Assembly: GCA_016788425.1 (NCBI GenBank)
Contig: JAEURQ010000003.1
Location: forward strand, 93,282-157,281
Reading direction: 5' to 3'
Source: Chthonomonas sp.
Lineage (GTDB): Bacteria > Armatimonadota > Fimbriimonadia > Fimbriimonadales > Fimbriimonadaceae
DNA: 64,000 nucleotides
Below the pieces are notes generated by a model. The model did not search any database and was not told the DNA's origin. It saw nothing but the letters and a program-made list of their open reading frames with translations. Shown here piece by piece: positions 25,678-32,642 of the stretch. Position numbers and translations under genes: made by a program. How positions within the stretch are numbered: position 1 is the stretch's first letter; each line of letters opens with the position of its first letter.

Positions 25678-25962
25678 ATGGACCTTCTTACGCTAGTAGA
25701 ACAACAAAAATCAATTTATCTTCGATCTTCAAACTTCGAAAAAGAGTACATTCGCAACTCACGAGATTTGGAGGCATTTCATCTTTCTGATGGAAAAGTC
25801 GTAATGAAATTTGCGGGCGAGGAAAGATCTTTCACAACGATATTCCAATGTAAAGTTAAATTGATAGAATCGATTCTCGCAAACGAACCAATCGTTCTTG
25901 CCGAGTTTGTGAAAAGGGAGAGGAGAAAGCGATCATATGTTGGTGGCTATATAGTGCCGTAG
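25678..25962 (+). CDS. Hypothetical protein, 94 aa, in an inserted segment
   Basis: An unrecognised protein starting MDLLTLVEQQKSIYLRSSNF, AT-rich relative to its neighbours. AGGG precedes the ATG by 3 bases. It contains no membrane segment and ends in a basic stretch, VKRERRKRSYVGG. It lies entirely between two copies of a 38-bp direct repeat, so it was probably acquired as a unit of about 460 bp. Base use is like the 83-residue gene at 24313, hinting at a common source. Confidence 0.55.
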   Translation: MDLLTLVEQQKSIYLRSSNFEKEYIRNSRDLEAFHLSDGKVVMKFAGEERSFTTIFQCKVKLIESILANEPIVLAEFVKRERRKRSYVGGYIVP

Positions 25963-25970
25963 TTTGACCT

Positions 25971-26008
25971 GCGGCGAAGGCGTGCAACTGCGCGTCGCAG
26001 CGTAACGC
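25971..26008 (+). repeat. 38-bp direct repeat, copy 2
   Basis: It repeats the FN3-like gene's 3' end including the stop (one mismatch). The true terminator at 26029 follows this copy, suggesting this is the original gene end, displaced by the insertion. Confidence 0.85.
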
Positions 26009-26028
26009 AACACGTCATCCTTTCTCTG

Positions 26029-26063
26029 CACCCTCGTTGAATCGGCGAGGGTGATTCTGTTTT
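26029..26063 (+). terminator. Rho-independent terminator
   Basis: CACCCTCG (26029-26036) pairs perfectly with CGAGGGTG (26046-26053) over a 9-base loop and is followed by attctgtttt. Confidence 0.75.
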
Positions 26064-26068
26064 CGGTG

Positions 26069-26190
26069 CGCCGCGCCCGCCCGGGGCCACGCCCTCCTCT
26101 TGCTCGCGGGGCTCGCGGCGAGGCTGCGCCCGGGCCCGGCGAGCAAGCCACTCCGCCCTCGCTTCCGCGGAAGCCTAGCCCCGCCGGGGC
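26069..26190. repeat. GC-rich block of nested palindromes with 23-bp repeat copy 2
   Basis: Bases 26069-26091 match 24187-24209 at 22 of 23 positions. They are followed by an inverted repeat CTTGCTCGC (26099-26107) with GCGAGCAAG (26139-26147), the 14-bp palindrome GCTTCCGCGGAAGC (26161-26174) and the hairpin GCCCC-gcc-GGGGC (26178-26190). GC-rich sequence continues to about 26245. Together with the terminator it fills the 326-base gap before the HAF gene. It resembles an intergenic structured repeat or the footprint of a mobile element. Confidence 0.6.
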
Positions 26191-26276
26191 AAAGCGACGA
26201 GCGAAGCGTGGTCGCGCGGGAGTGGCACGTGGGCCGGCGGGGCGATAAAAATGTCAACTTTCGGCAACACTTGGCG

Positions 26277-26282
26277 TACACT
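26277..26282 (+). promoter_or_regulatory. -10 box (TACACT) abutting the HAF/dockerin gene ATG
   Basis: TACACT ends 6 bases before the ATG at 26289; there is no ribosome binding site. Confidence 0.55.
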
Positions 26283-26288
26283 GCCCGC

Positions 26289-27806
26289 ATGAAGGTTTCT
26301 TTGTCGCTTGTCACCCTCGCCATGGCCATCGTGGCCCAGGCCGCGCCGTCGTACATGATCTTCGATGTCGGCGTCGCCGTTCCCACCGATGCCAATTCCC
26401 AGGGATTTCGCATCAGCGGCAACGGACAGGCGACCGGTCGCTCTCTCGCCAGCACCAGCGCCCGCGCGTTCAGTTGGACATCCAGCGGAGGAACCGTCGG
26501 CCTCCCGCTCAGCACCTCCCCGGCCCGAAGCTATTGCGTCGGAAACGGCATCAACAACGCGGGGGTTGTCGCCGGAACTGGCGCGACCACGTCCTTTGGC
26601 AGCAGCCGCATCCCGTTGCTTTGGACGGGCGGTGTGCTTAGCGCGATCACCTTGCCTGCGGGGCAAACGCTCGGCGATGCGACCGATATTAACGATAGCG
26701 GATTGGTTGTCGGCAGCGTCAATAGTGGCAGCCTTCAGCGCGCGGCGTTTTATGTCGGCGGCGTCGGAAACGTGCTCTCCGCAAACACGCCCGAGGGTTG
26801 GGGTTGGACGACCGGGTTCGCCGTAAACAACGCGGGGATCATGGTCGGTTCCGGGCGCGATGGAAACAATGCCGCCGTGACCCTGGGTTTGATGTACGAC
26901 ACGAACACCGATGTGACGACGAACGTGGGCGCGCTTACCGGCATCGGCCACAACAGCGCAATTTGCTTTGATATCAGCGAAAACGGCGTGGTTGTCGGCA
27001 GCAGCTCGCTGAACAGCGGCTCGGGCGGGCGGCCTTTTAAGTGGGATGCGGTGAACGGCATGACCGAAATCCCGATGCCGACCGGCGCGAGCTCGGCCAT
27101 TGCGCGCGGCGTGAATTCCGCGGGCTGGATCGTGGGCATCGGCTCGAGCGCGTTTGCGCTGCCGTTTGTTTACGATGGCACGAACACGTATCGACTGGGC
27201 GACTTGCTCGTGAATCCGGCCGGCTGGGATCTGCTGACCAACACAAGCTCGTCGGCCATGAGCATCAGCGAGTCGGGCTGGATCTGCGGTACCGGGATTC
27301 GCGGCACGGCCGTGCGGGCGTACGTCGCCATTCCGGCGACGCCGATTAGCGGCGTCGTGGAATTGCAAGACCACGCGAACGATGTCGGCAAAACTGTTGC
27401 GTGGGAACTGAAAAACGGAGCGACCGTCGTGGATTCGGGCACGACCACGCTTGGCACCGGCGGATCGTATAACATCGGGACGATTAAGACCGGCAACCTC
27501 GACCTGCGAATGAAGGCGCGCACGTGGATTGGAGCGACCTTGATCGGGCTAAACGTGGACGGCACCGCGATCTCGTCGGCAAACCTAAGCCTCAAGAACG
27601 GCGACGTGAACGGCGACAACATCGTGGATATCGCCGACTACAGCTACTTGGCGGGCGCCTTCGACCTCGACGCAAGCGCGCCCAACTGGCTCACTGCGGA
27701 TGGCAACGGCATCCGCCCAGTGGACAGCGATCTCAATGGCGACACGAACGTAGACATCGCCGACTACACGATCCTCGCGATGAACTTCGACGCCGTCGGC
27801 GATTAA
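26289..27806 (+). CDS. Secreted HAF-repeat protein with C-terminal dockerin-like domain
   Basis: A 505-residue exported protein: signal peptide (MKVSLSLVTLAMAIVAQAAP), then about 350 residues of repeats with the recurring theme of (I/V)N(N/D)(A/S)G(I/V)(V/M)VG..., as in the HAF family of extracellular beta-propeller-like proteins. A short beta-domain follows, and the C-terminus has two calcium-binding dockerin-type loops, DVNGDNIVDIADYSYLAGAF and DLNGDTNVDIADYTILAMNF. No cohesin is visible in the window. Frames reaching upstream run through the palindrome block and are not coding. It converges on the PIG-L gene with a 4-base overlap. Confidence 0.85.
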   Translation: MKVSLSLVTLAMAIVAQAAPSYMIFDVGVAVPTDANSQGFRISGNGQATGRSLASTSARAFSWTSSGGTVGLPLSTSPARSYCVGNGINNAGVVAGTGATTSFGSSRIPLLWTGGVLSAITLPAGQTLGDATDINDSGLVVGSVNSGSLQRAAFYVGGVGNVLSANTPEGWGWTTGFAVNNAGIMVGSGRDGNNAAVTLGLMYDTNTDVTTNVGALTGIGHNSAICFDISENGVVVGSSSLNSGSGGRPFKWDAVNGMTEIPMPTGASSAIARGVNSAGWIVGIGSSAFALPFVYDGTNTYRLGDLLVNPAGWDLLTNTSSSAMSISESGWICGTGIRGTAVRAYVAIPATPISGVVELQDHANDVGKTVAWELKNGATVVDSGTTTLGTGGSYNIGTIKTGNLDLRMKARTWIGATLIGLNVDGTAISSANLSLKNGDVNGDNIVDIADYSYLAGAFDLDASAPNWLTADGNGIRPVDSDLNGDTNVDIADYTILAMNFDAVGD

Positions 27807-28525
27807 CCCACGCGATCGAGCGCGGCGAGCCAACGCCGCCACCTATCCGACTCCGCCACCCGCCGCGCCAACCTCGGCGGGTGGTTTGGCGCGCGGAAGT
27901 CGGGGCGCGCGTCCACCAAAAACCGCTCCGTGTGCGCGAGGCTGATCGGCGAGAGCATGAGCAGGCGCGCGACTTGGTAGGCGACGATATTGCGGCGGAG
28001 AGTTTGGCTCGGATAACAGTGCGTCAGCGCGGTTTTGAAGCGCTGTTCCTCCGCGTCCAGGCTCAAAATGTGCTGGCCCTCGGGACGAGAGAACCGACCC
28101 AGTTTTTGGAACGCCGTGAGATACGTGTGGTACATCGGGAACTCCCAGTGCCGCACCCCGGTCACTTGCCAAGCCGCCCAGCTGCAGGCGTCGTGGTCCA
28201 AATGCCCCTGCTCAAAGTGCATCGAGACCACATCGGTCGGCTGGAACTCGGCGGCGTGGCCGCGCACCAAGTCGGCGAGCGCACCCAAATGGTCCACCAC
28301 GTCGCCATCGGGCAACGTGTGAAAGTGCAAATCTGTCGGGCCAATCAGCTCAAATCCGCGGCGAGATTCGGCTTCACGAACGGGCGTGCTGTGCGCCCAC
28401 ACCGCACGCATGGCGCAACCTGCGAGGGCAGCTCGTCGCAACAGCGCGGCGCACCCCACTTCGTCGTCGGGATGAGCAAAAACCGCGAGAAACCGGCGAT
28501 CGGAGGTGACATTGAATATACTCAC
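27803..28525 (-). CDS. PIG-L/LmbE-family deacetylase
   Basis: A 240-residue zinc-dependent N-acetylglucosaminyl deacetylase-like enzyme. AVFAHPDDEVG carries the first zinc ligands and catalytic Asp, and GHLDHDACSWAAWQ supplies the third ligand region. The family removes acetyl groups from GlcNAc-containing lipids or small glycoconjugates. The start is a GTG. It diverges from a GT9 glycosyltransferase, so the pair may work on the same surface glycan. A 14-bp palindrome overlaps its first codon. Confidence 0.88.
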   Translation of the reverse strand: MSIFNVTSDRRFLAVFAHPDDEVGCAALLRRAALAGCAMRAVWAHSTPVREAESRRGFELIGPTDLHFHTLPDGDVVDHLGALADLVRGHAAEFQPTDVVSMHFEQGHLDHDACSWAAWQVTGVRHWEFPMYHTYLTAFQKLGRFSRPEGQHILSLDAEEQRFKTALTHCYPSQTLRRNIVAYQVARLLMLSPISLAHTERFLVDARPDFRAPNHPPRLARRVAESDRWRRWLAALDRVG

Positions 28526-28538
28526 GCAAGCCCTTGCG
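28517..28538. promoter_or_regulatory. Divergent control region with TATACT box and 14-bp palindrome
   Basis: TATACT (28517-28522) could drive the GT9 gene with a leader of about 22 bases. The perfect palindrome CGCAAG-CC-CTTGCG (28525-28538) sits at the predicted transcription start and the PIG-L start codon, a suitable place for a repressor. Confidence 0.45.
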
Positions 28539-28551
28539 GCAAGTATCTACC

Positions 28552-29523
28552 ATGTCGGCGGGTCCGCGCATTCTCATTGTCAAGCTCAGCGCCATCGGCG
28601 ACGTCCTCATGACGACGCCCACGTTGGCCGCCTTACGGGCGGGTTTACCGAACGCCGAGATTGATTGGGTGGTCCATCCGCTCGGCGTGCCGATCGTGCG
28701 CGGCCAGGCGGAGATTCGACAGATGCACATTCTCCCGCGCAAAAAGCTGTGGCGGCACATCTGGAGCGTGGCGCGGCACCTTCGCCGCGAGCGCTACGAC
28801 ATCGTCATCGACCAACAAGGGCTACTCAAGAGCGCGGTGCTGGCGCGGCTGACCGGCTGTCGCCGCCGCTACGGGCCAGCGGAAGCCCGCGAGGGCGCGC
28901 ATCGGCTTTACACCAACCTTCTGCCGGCCGCGCCGGGCGAACACGTGATTCCGCACTATCTGCAGCGGGCCGCTGCGATCGGAGCCACCTGGGACCCCGC
29001 GCACGAGCCGCCGATGGTGTTTCCGGTTTCCGACCACGATCGCGATTTCGTGGATGGTTGGTTGCACGCGCATGACGCGGGCGGACGGCGGCTGGTGGCG
29101 ATCAATCCTAGCGCGGGCCAAGTCGTGAAGCAGTGGGACCCGGCCAACTTCGGGCGAGTCGCCGCCGCCTTGCGAGACGACGGATTTCTGCCGGTGGTGA
29201 CGGGCGCTCCCGCCGACCGAGCACTGGGCGATGGCGTTCTAGCCGCCGCGGGCTCGGGCATCATCGACGCCGTGGGCGCAACGAGCCTAACCCAGTTGGC
29301 CGCGCTCCTGGCGCGATGTGAGCTGTTTGTGGGCGGGGATACGGGACCGATGCATATGGCGCAGGCCGTGGGGTCGCGCGTGCTCGCGCTTTTTGGGCCG
29401 ACCGATCCGCAGCGCCTTGGTCCGCGCTTGCCGCAGCATCAAACCATCTATCGCCCCGGGCCCATGGAGGCCATTCGCGTGGAGGAAGTGATCACCGCCG
29501 CGCAGGGCATGTTGGCAAAATAA
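28552..29523 (+). CDS. GT9 family glycosyltransferase (ADP-heptose:LPS heptosyltransferase-like)
   Basis: A 323-residue GT9 enzyme. The N-terminus RILIVKLSAIGDVLMTTPTL is the heptosyltransferase signature, and the C-terminal half has the ADP-sugar site FVGGDTGPMHMAQAVGS and ALFGPTDP. It would add heptose to inner-core LPS and fits waaA elsewhere in the window. The ATG at 28552 is preferred over an in-frame TTG at 28534. The exact acceptor and sugar are not certain. Confidence 0.88.
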   Translation: MSAGPRILIVKLSAIGDVLMTTPTLAALRAGLPNAEIDWVVHPLGVPIVRGQAEIRQMHILPRKKLWRHIWSVARHLRRERYDIVIDQQGLLKSAVLARLTGCRRRYGPAEAREGAHRLYTNLLPAAPGEHVIPHYLQRAAAIGATWDPAHEPPMVFPVSDHDRDFVDGWLHAHDAGGRRLVAINPSAGQVVKQWDPANFGRVAAALRDDGFLPVVTGAPADRALGDGVLAAAGSGIIDAVGATSLTQLAALLARCELFVGGDTGPMHMAQAVGSRVLALFGPTDPQRLGPRLPQHQTIYRPGPMEAIRVEEVITAAQGMLAK

Positions 29524-29524
29524 A

Positions 29525-29548
29525 AGCCCCGGGCCGAAACCCGAGGCT
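29525..29548 (-). terminator. Bidirectional terminator hairpin
   Basis: AGCCCCGGG (29525-29533) pairs with CCCGAGGCT (29540-29548) with one mismatch. Leftward it is followed by TTTTATTTT, ending the tiny lipoprotein gene; it also sits right behind the GT9 stop. Confidence 0.8.
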
Positions 29549-29567
29549 GAGTCGTTTGAAACGAAAG

Positions 29568-29705
29568 TTACTTCGCTTCTTCTGCGCCGGCGCCAGCGGT
29601 GGCTGCCGGAGCGGCTGCTTCTTCGGTCTTTTCACCGCCGCCGCAACCAACGAGGGCGCTACCGAGAACGCCGAGAACCAAGAAAATGCTGATGAGCTTC
29701 TTCAT
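29568..29705 (-). CDS. Tiny lipoprotein, 45 aa
   Basis: A very short gene: MKKLISIFLVLGVLGSALVGC followed by GGGEKTEEAAAPAATAG and an Ala/Glu-rich tail, 45 residues in all. LVGC is the lipobox, giving a mature lipoprotein of about 25 residues. A strong AGGAGG lies in the loop of a 6-bp hairpin just before the ATG, TATAAA forms a plausible -10 further up, and a good terminator follows, so it is a self-contained and probably well-expressed gene. The tail resembles that of the lipoprotein at 3258-3434. Function unknown. Confidence 0.85.
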   Translation of the reverse strand: MKKLISIFLVLGVLGSALVGCGGGEKTEEAAAPAATAGAGAEEAK

Positions 29706-29711
29706 AATTGT

Positions 29712-29730
29712 TTGCACCTCCTAAGTGCAA
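29712..29730 (-). promoter_or_regulatory. Shine-Dalgarno displayed in a hairpin loop
   Basis: On the minus strand TTGCAC-TTAGGAG-GTGCAA forms a perfect 6-bp stem with the ribosome binding site in its 7-base loop, ending 6 bases before the ATG at 29705. The same geometry recurs at 32305-32321. Confidence 0.65.
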
Positions 29731-29749
29731 TGGGTTTATACCCCGACCT

Positions 29750-29765
29750 CTCGCATTTCTGCGAG
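29750..29765. promoter_or_regulatory. 16-bp inverted repeat, candidate operator
   Basis: CTCGCA-tttc-TGCGAG lies just upstream of a minus-strand TATAAA (about 29735-29740) for the tiny lipoprotein, where the -35 should be. This position suits a regulator binding site. Confidence 0.45.
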
Positions 29766-29826
29766 TCATCAAGAACCTAGACGGAAATTCGGTTCTGTTC
29801 GTTGCGAAAAGTAGTCCTGACGGGGG

Positions 29827-31011
29827 CTATCTTGCCGATAATTGCTGGTAAAGCCACAAGGAACACCCCATCTTCGAGAGCAGTTCGCTCTCTGTGTCGG
29901 TGCCATCGGCCATCAACAGGCGCAGTCGGTTGGTGTCTGTGCCGAACCCTTGCCCCGGCGCGGAGACGTCATTCAGGGCAATCGCGGCGAGTCCCTTGCG
30001 CTGCAATTTGGCAACCGCGGCGGCCGGATCGGGGCTCGGCTCAGCGGCAAATCCGACCACCATGGCTTGTGGCGCGGCTTTCGCGAGCTCGGCAATGATG
30101 TCGGGATTCGGGACGAGTCGCAGGCTCAGATCGCCCTCTTGACGGCGAATCTTGCCGGTGCTTGGCTCGGCGGGACGATAGTCGGCCACCGCCGCCGCGC
30201 CGATGATGATGTCGGCTTGGGCCGCCAATGGCAAGGCCGCGGCGAGCATTTCCTCGGCGGTGCGCACACCGAGCACGTTGGCCGGCGGGGCGTAGATCAC
30301 GCTCACCGGTCCGCTGACCACGGTCACGCTCGCCGCGCCCAGGTGAGTGGCGGCTCGCGCCAGGGCGGCGCCCATTTTTCCGCTCGACCGGTTGGTCACA
30401 TAGCGGGCAATGTCAATCGGCTCTTGAGTCGGGCCGCTCGTAATGAGCACCCGCTTGCCCTTGAGCAAAGTCCCGCGGGCCAGATCGTCCACGATCGCGT
30501 CGGCGATCCGGACGACATCGGCAAACTTCCCTTGGCCATTTTCGCCGCACGCGACGTCACCCACGACGGGCTCGACAAACTGGGCGCCCTGCTGCTGGAG
30601 CGTCCGGATGGCCGCCTGAGTCGGCTCGTGCGCGTACATGCTGGGGTTCATGGCGGGCGCAATGATGAGCGGGCCGTTGAACGCGGTGGCGATCGTGCTC
30701 AGCATGTCGTCGGCGATGCCGTGCGCGACCTTGGCGAGCGTGTTGGCGGTGGCGGGGGCGAGCACCACGGCTTCCGCTTCGCGCGCCCAGTCGATATGGG
30801 CCATTCGCCCCGTGACGGGCTCCTCGAACGCGTCCACCAAACATGGCTGCCCGGTGAGCGCCTCAAAGAGGGCGCGGGTAACAAACTTCTCGGCGGAATC
30901 GGTGAGGCAAACCCGCACGACGAATCCGCGCCGCATGAGTTCACGGGCGAGGTCGGCCGCGCGGTAGGCGGCGACGCTGCCGCTGACGCCGAGGACGATC
31001 CGTCGTTCCAT
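29827..31011 (-). CDS. coaBC: Bifunctional phosphopantothenoylcysteine decarboxylase/synthetase
   Basis: A 394-residue two-domain coenzyme A enzyme. The N-terminal CoaC flavoprotein (about 1-180) has VLGVSGSVAAYRAADLAREL, the active-site His in RMAHIDWAREAE, APATANTLAKVAHG and APAMNPSMY. The CoaB domain (about 185-394) has LITSGPTQEPID, RYVTNRSSGKMGAALA and a C-terminal substrate loop. MERRIVLG at 31011 is the family start; a TACACT lies 9 bases before it. It diverges from kbl with only 34 bases between start codons. Confidence 0.94.
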   Translation of the reverse strand: MERRIVLGVSGSVAAYRAADLARELMRRGFVVRVCLTDSAEKFVTRALFEALTGQPCLVDAFEEPVTGRMAHIDWAREAEAVVLAPATANTLAKVAHGIADDMLSTIATAFNGPLIIAPAMNPSMYAHEPTQAAIRTLQQQGAQFVEPVVGDVACGENGQGKFADVVRIADAIVDDLARGTLLKGKRVLITSGPTQEPIDIARYVTNRSSGKMGAALARAATHLGAASVTVVSGPVSVIYAPPANVLGVRTAEEMLAAALPLAAQADIIIGAAAVADYRPAEPSTGKIRRQEGDLSLRLVPNPDIIAELAKAAPQAMVVGFAAEPSPDPAAAVAKLQRKGLAAIALNDVSAPGQGFGTDTNRLRLLMADGTDTESELLSKMGCSLWLYQQLSAR

Positions 31012-31020
31012 GGTCCAATC

Positions 31021-31039
31021 AGTGTATTCCATGTAAACT
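31021..31039. promoter_or_regulatory. Divergent coaBC/kbl -10 boxes in a 34-base gap
   Basis: Minus-strand TACACT (31021-31026) serves coaBC with a 9-base gap, and plus-strand TAAACT (31034-31039) serves kbl with a 6-base gap to the ATG at 31046. Each promoter's -35 region would lie at the other gene's first codons. Confidence 0.55.
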
Positions 31040-31045
31040 TGCCGC

Positions 31046-32245
31046 ATGAACGCCGCTTTCGACGCCTGGCTGGGTGGGCAGCTCCAGACCCTCCGCGACC
31101 AAAACCTCTACAAGGTCCCGCGCATCCTTAACTCGCCGGCCGGCGGACGCGTGACGATGGACGGGCGCGACGTGATCAACCTGAGCAGCAACAACTACCT
31201 TGGGCTGGCGAATCACCCCAAGGTCCGCGAGGCCGCGCTGGCCGCCATCGAGCGCTGGGGGGTGGGCGCCGGGGCCGTGCGCTGGATCGGCGGCACCATG
31301 GAAGTACACCAAGAACTTGAGGAGCGCATCGCCCGCTTTAAACACACCGAGGCCGCGCTCGTCTTCACCGGCGGATTCACCGCCAACAGCGGCTGCATTC
31401 CCGCGGTGCTCACCAACGAAGACGTCGTAATCAGCGACGAACTGAACCACGCCTCGATCATCGATGGCGTGCGCTTGTCGCCAGCAAAGTATAAGAAATC
31501 CGAAGGATATGTGTACGAACACAAGAACATGGATCAGCTGGAGCAGATTCTGCGCGACACGCAGAGCTTCCAAAAACGCATGATCATTACCGATGGCGTG
31601 TTCAGCATGGACGGCGACATTGCGCCAATGCCGGCCATTGTCGAACTGGCTGAAAAGTACAACGCGCTGGTGATGATTGACGACGCCCACGGCAGCGGCG
31701 TGCTCGGCAAAAATGGCGCCGGCACGGTGTCGCACTTTGAGCTTTACGGGCGCGTGGATATTCAGCTGGGCACGCTCAGCAAGGCGCTCGGCGTGATGGG
31801 CGGCTACATCGCGGGCTCGGCGAACCTTAAAAACTGGCTAATCAATCGCGGACGTCCGTACTTGTTCAGCACCGGCCATCCGCCGGTGGTCGCGGCGGCG
31901 CTCATCGCCGCGCTCGATATCATGGAGAACGACCCCGCGCCCTACGCCAAGCTGTGGGACAACACCCGTTGGTGGAAGAAAGCGCTCGCCGACGCCGGGT
32001 TCGATACCATGGGCAGTGAAACCCCGATCACGCCGGTTTTTGTGGGCGACGAAGGCGAAGCGCAGCGCATGGAAAAAATGCTGTTCGAAGAGGGCGTGTA
32101 TGCGCTATCGATCGTGTTCCCGACGGTTGCTCGCGGCAAAGCGCGCATCCGCACCATGCCCAGCGCGGCGCACAGCCAAGAGGATTTGGCGGAAGCGCTC
32201 GCCGCGTTTGTGCGGGTTCGCGATCGGATGACGGCGAGCGTTTAG
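31046..32245 (+). CDS. kbl: Glycine C-acetyltransferase / AONS-family PLP enzyme
   Basis: A 399-residue alpha-oxoamine synthase joining an acyl-CoA to glycine or another amino acid. SSNNYLGLANHP, the DELNHASIIDG, VMIDDAHGSGVLG and the PLP-lysine segment GTLSKALGVMGGYIAG are present. Overall it reads like 2-amino-3-ketobutyrate CoA ligase (Kbl), but 8-amino-7-oxononanoate synthase is hard to exclude by eye and no tdh or bio genes adjoin. The gene starts 6 bases after a TAAACT box. Confidence 0.85.
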   Translation: MNAAFDAWLGGQLQTLRDQNLYKVPRILNSPAGGRVTMDGRDVINLSSNNYLGLANHPKVREAALAAIERWGVGAGAVRWIGGTMEVHQELEERIARFKHTEAALVFTGGFTANSGCIPAVLTNEDVVISDELNHASIIDGVRLSPAKYKKSEGYVYEHKNMDQLEQILRDTQSFQKRMIITDGVFSMDGDIAPMPAIVELAEKYNALVMIDDAHGSGVLGKNGAGTVSHFELYGRVDIQLGTLSKALGVMGGYIAGSANLKNWLINRGRPYLFSTGHPPVVAAALIAALDIMENDPAPYAKLWDNTRWWKKALADAGFDTMGSETPITPVFVGDEGEAQRMEKMLFEEGVYALSIVFPTVARGKARIRTMPSAAHSQEDLAEALAAFVRVRDRMTASV

Positions 32246-32304
32246 CACCGCTTATCCCCGAAAAATTGCGAGTCGCTCCCGAGGTTTGCCGCGTCCTAAC
32301 CAAT

Positions 32305-32321
32305 GTTCGCAGGAGGCGAAC
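32305..32321 (+). promoter_or_regulatory. Shine-Dalgarno displayed in a hairpin loop
   Basis: GTTCGC-AGGAG-GCGAAC forms a perfect 6-bp stem with the ribosome binding site in the 5-base loop; the stem ends 6 bases before the ATG at 32328, the same spacing as at 29712. Confidence 0.65.
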
Positions 32322-32327
32322 TTCAGT

Positions 32328-32642
32328 ATGGCGATCATGGATGGTCCGCTCTGGACATACAATCTTGCAAAAGTCGTAGTCTTGGATGTCAGCGACGATT
32401 ACGCGTTGATGCAACCCCCACTCCCCAACGAGTGCTACCCCATTGTTTCGGAAAGCTGGATTCCCAGCCACCACCTACCCAAGCTGTTTAAGGAAGGAAC
32501 GCTCGTCGAGGGCTTTCTTTACGACTGGCACCAGGCACCGCTTTACAAAGGCGATTGCTGGTACGTCGGCGTGGTGAGCAGCGACTTGGTGGACACCTTG
32601 ATGGCGCAGTCGCACCTCACGCTGCCCGTCATTACGGCCTAA
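32328..32642 (+). CDS. Hypothetical protein, 104 aa
   Basis: An unrecognised cytosolic protein starting MAIMDGPLWTYNLAKVVVLD. It is rich in aromatic and proline residues (SESWIPSHHLPKLFKEG, LYDWHQAPLYKGDCWYVG) and may be a small beta-barrel. AGGAGG 11 bases before the ATG, within a hairpin loop, decides the start. It converges on the M23 peptidase gene with a 4-base overlap. It is separated from kbl by 82 bases with no terminator, so it might be partly co-transcribed. Confidence 0.72.
   Translation: MAIMDGPLWTYNLAKVVVLDVSDDYALMQPPLPNECYPIVSESWIPSHHLPKLFKEGTLVEGFLYDWHQAPLYKGDCWYVGVVSSDLVDTLMAQSHLTLPVITA

Noticed and set aside
25511-26008. Integron attC-bounded cassette
   Set aside because: The repeat lacks recognisable GTTRRRY/RYYYAAC core sites and no integrase is seen, though the cassette-like layout is noted as a finding.
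26100-26288. Extension of the HAF protein upstream to 26100
   Set aside because: It runs through the palindrome block; the signal peptide and TACACT box fit 26289.
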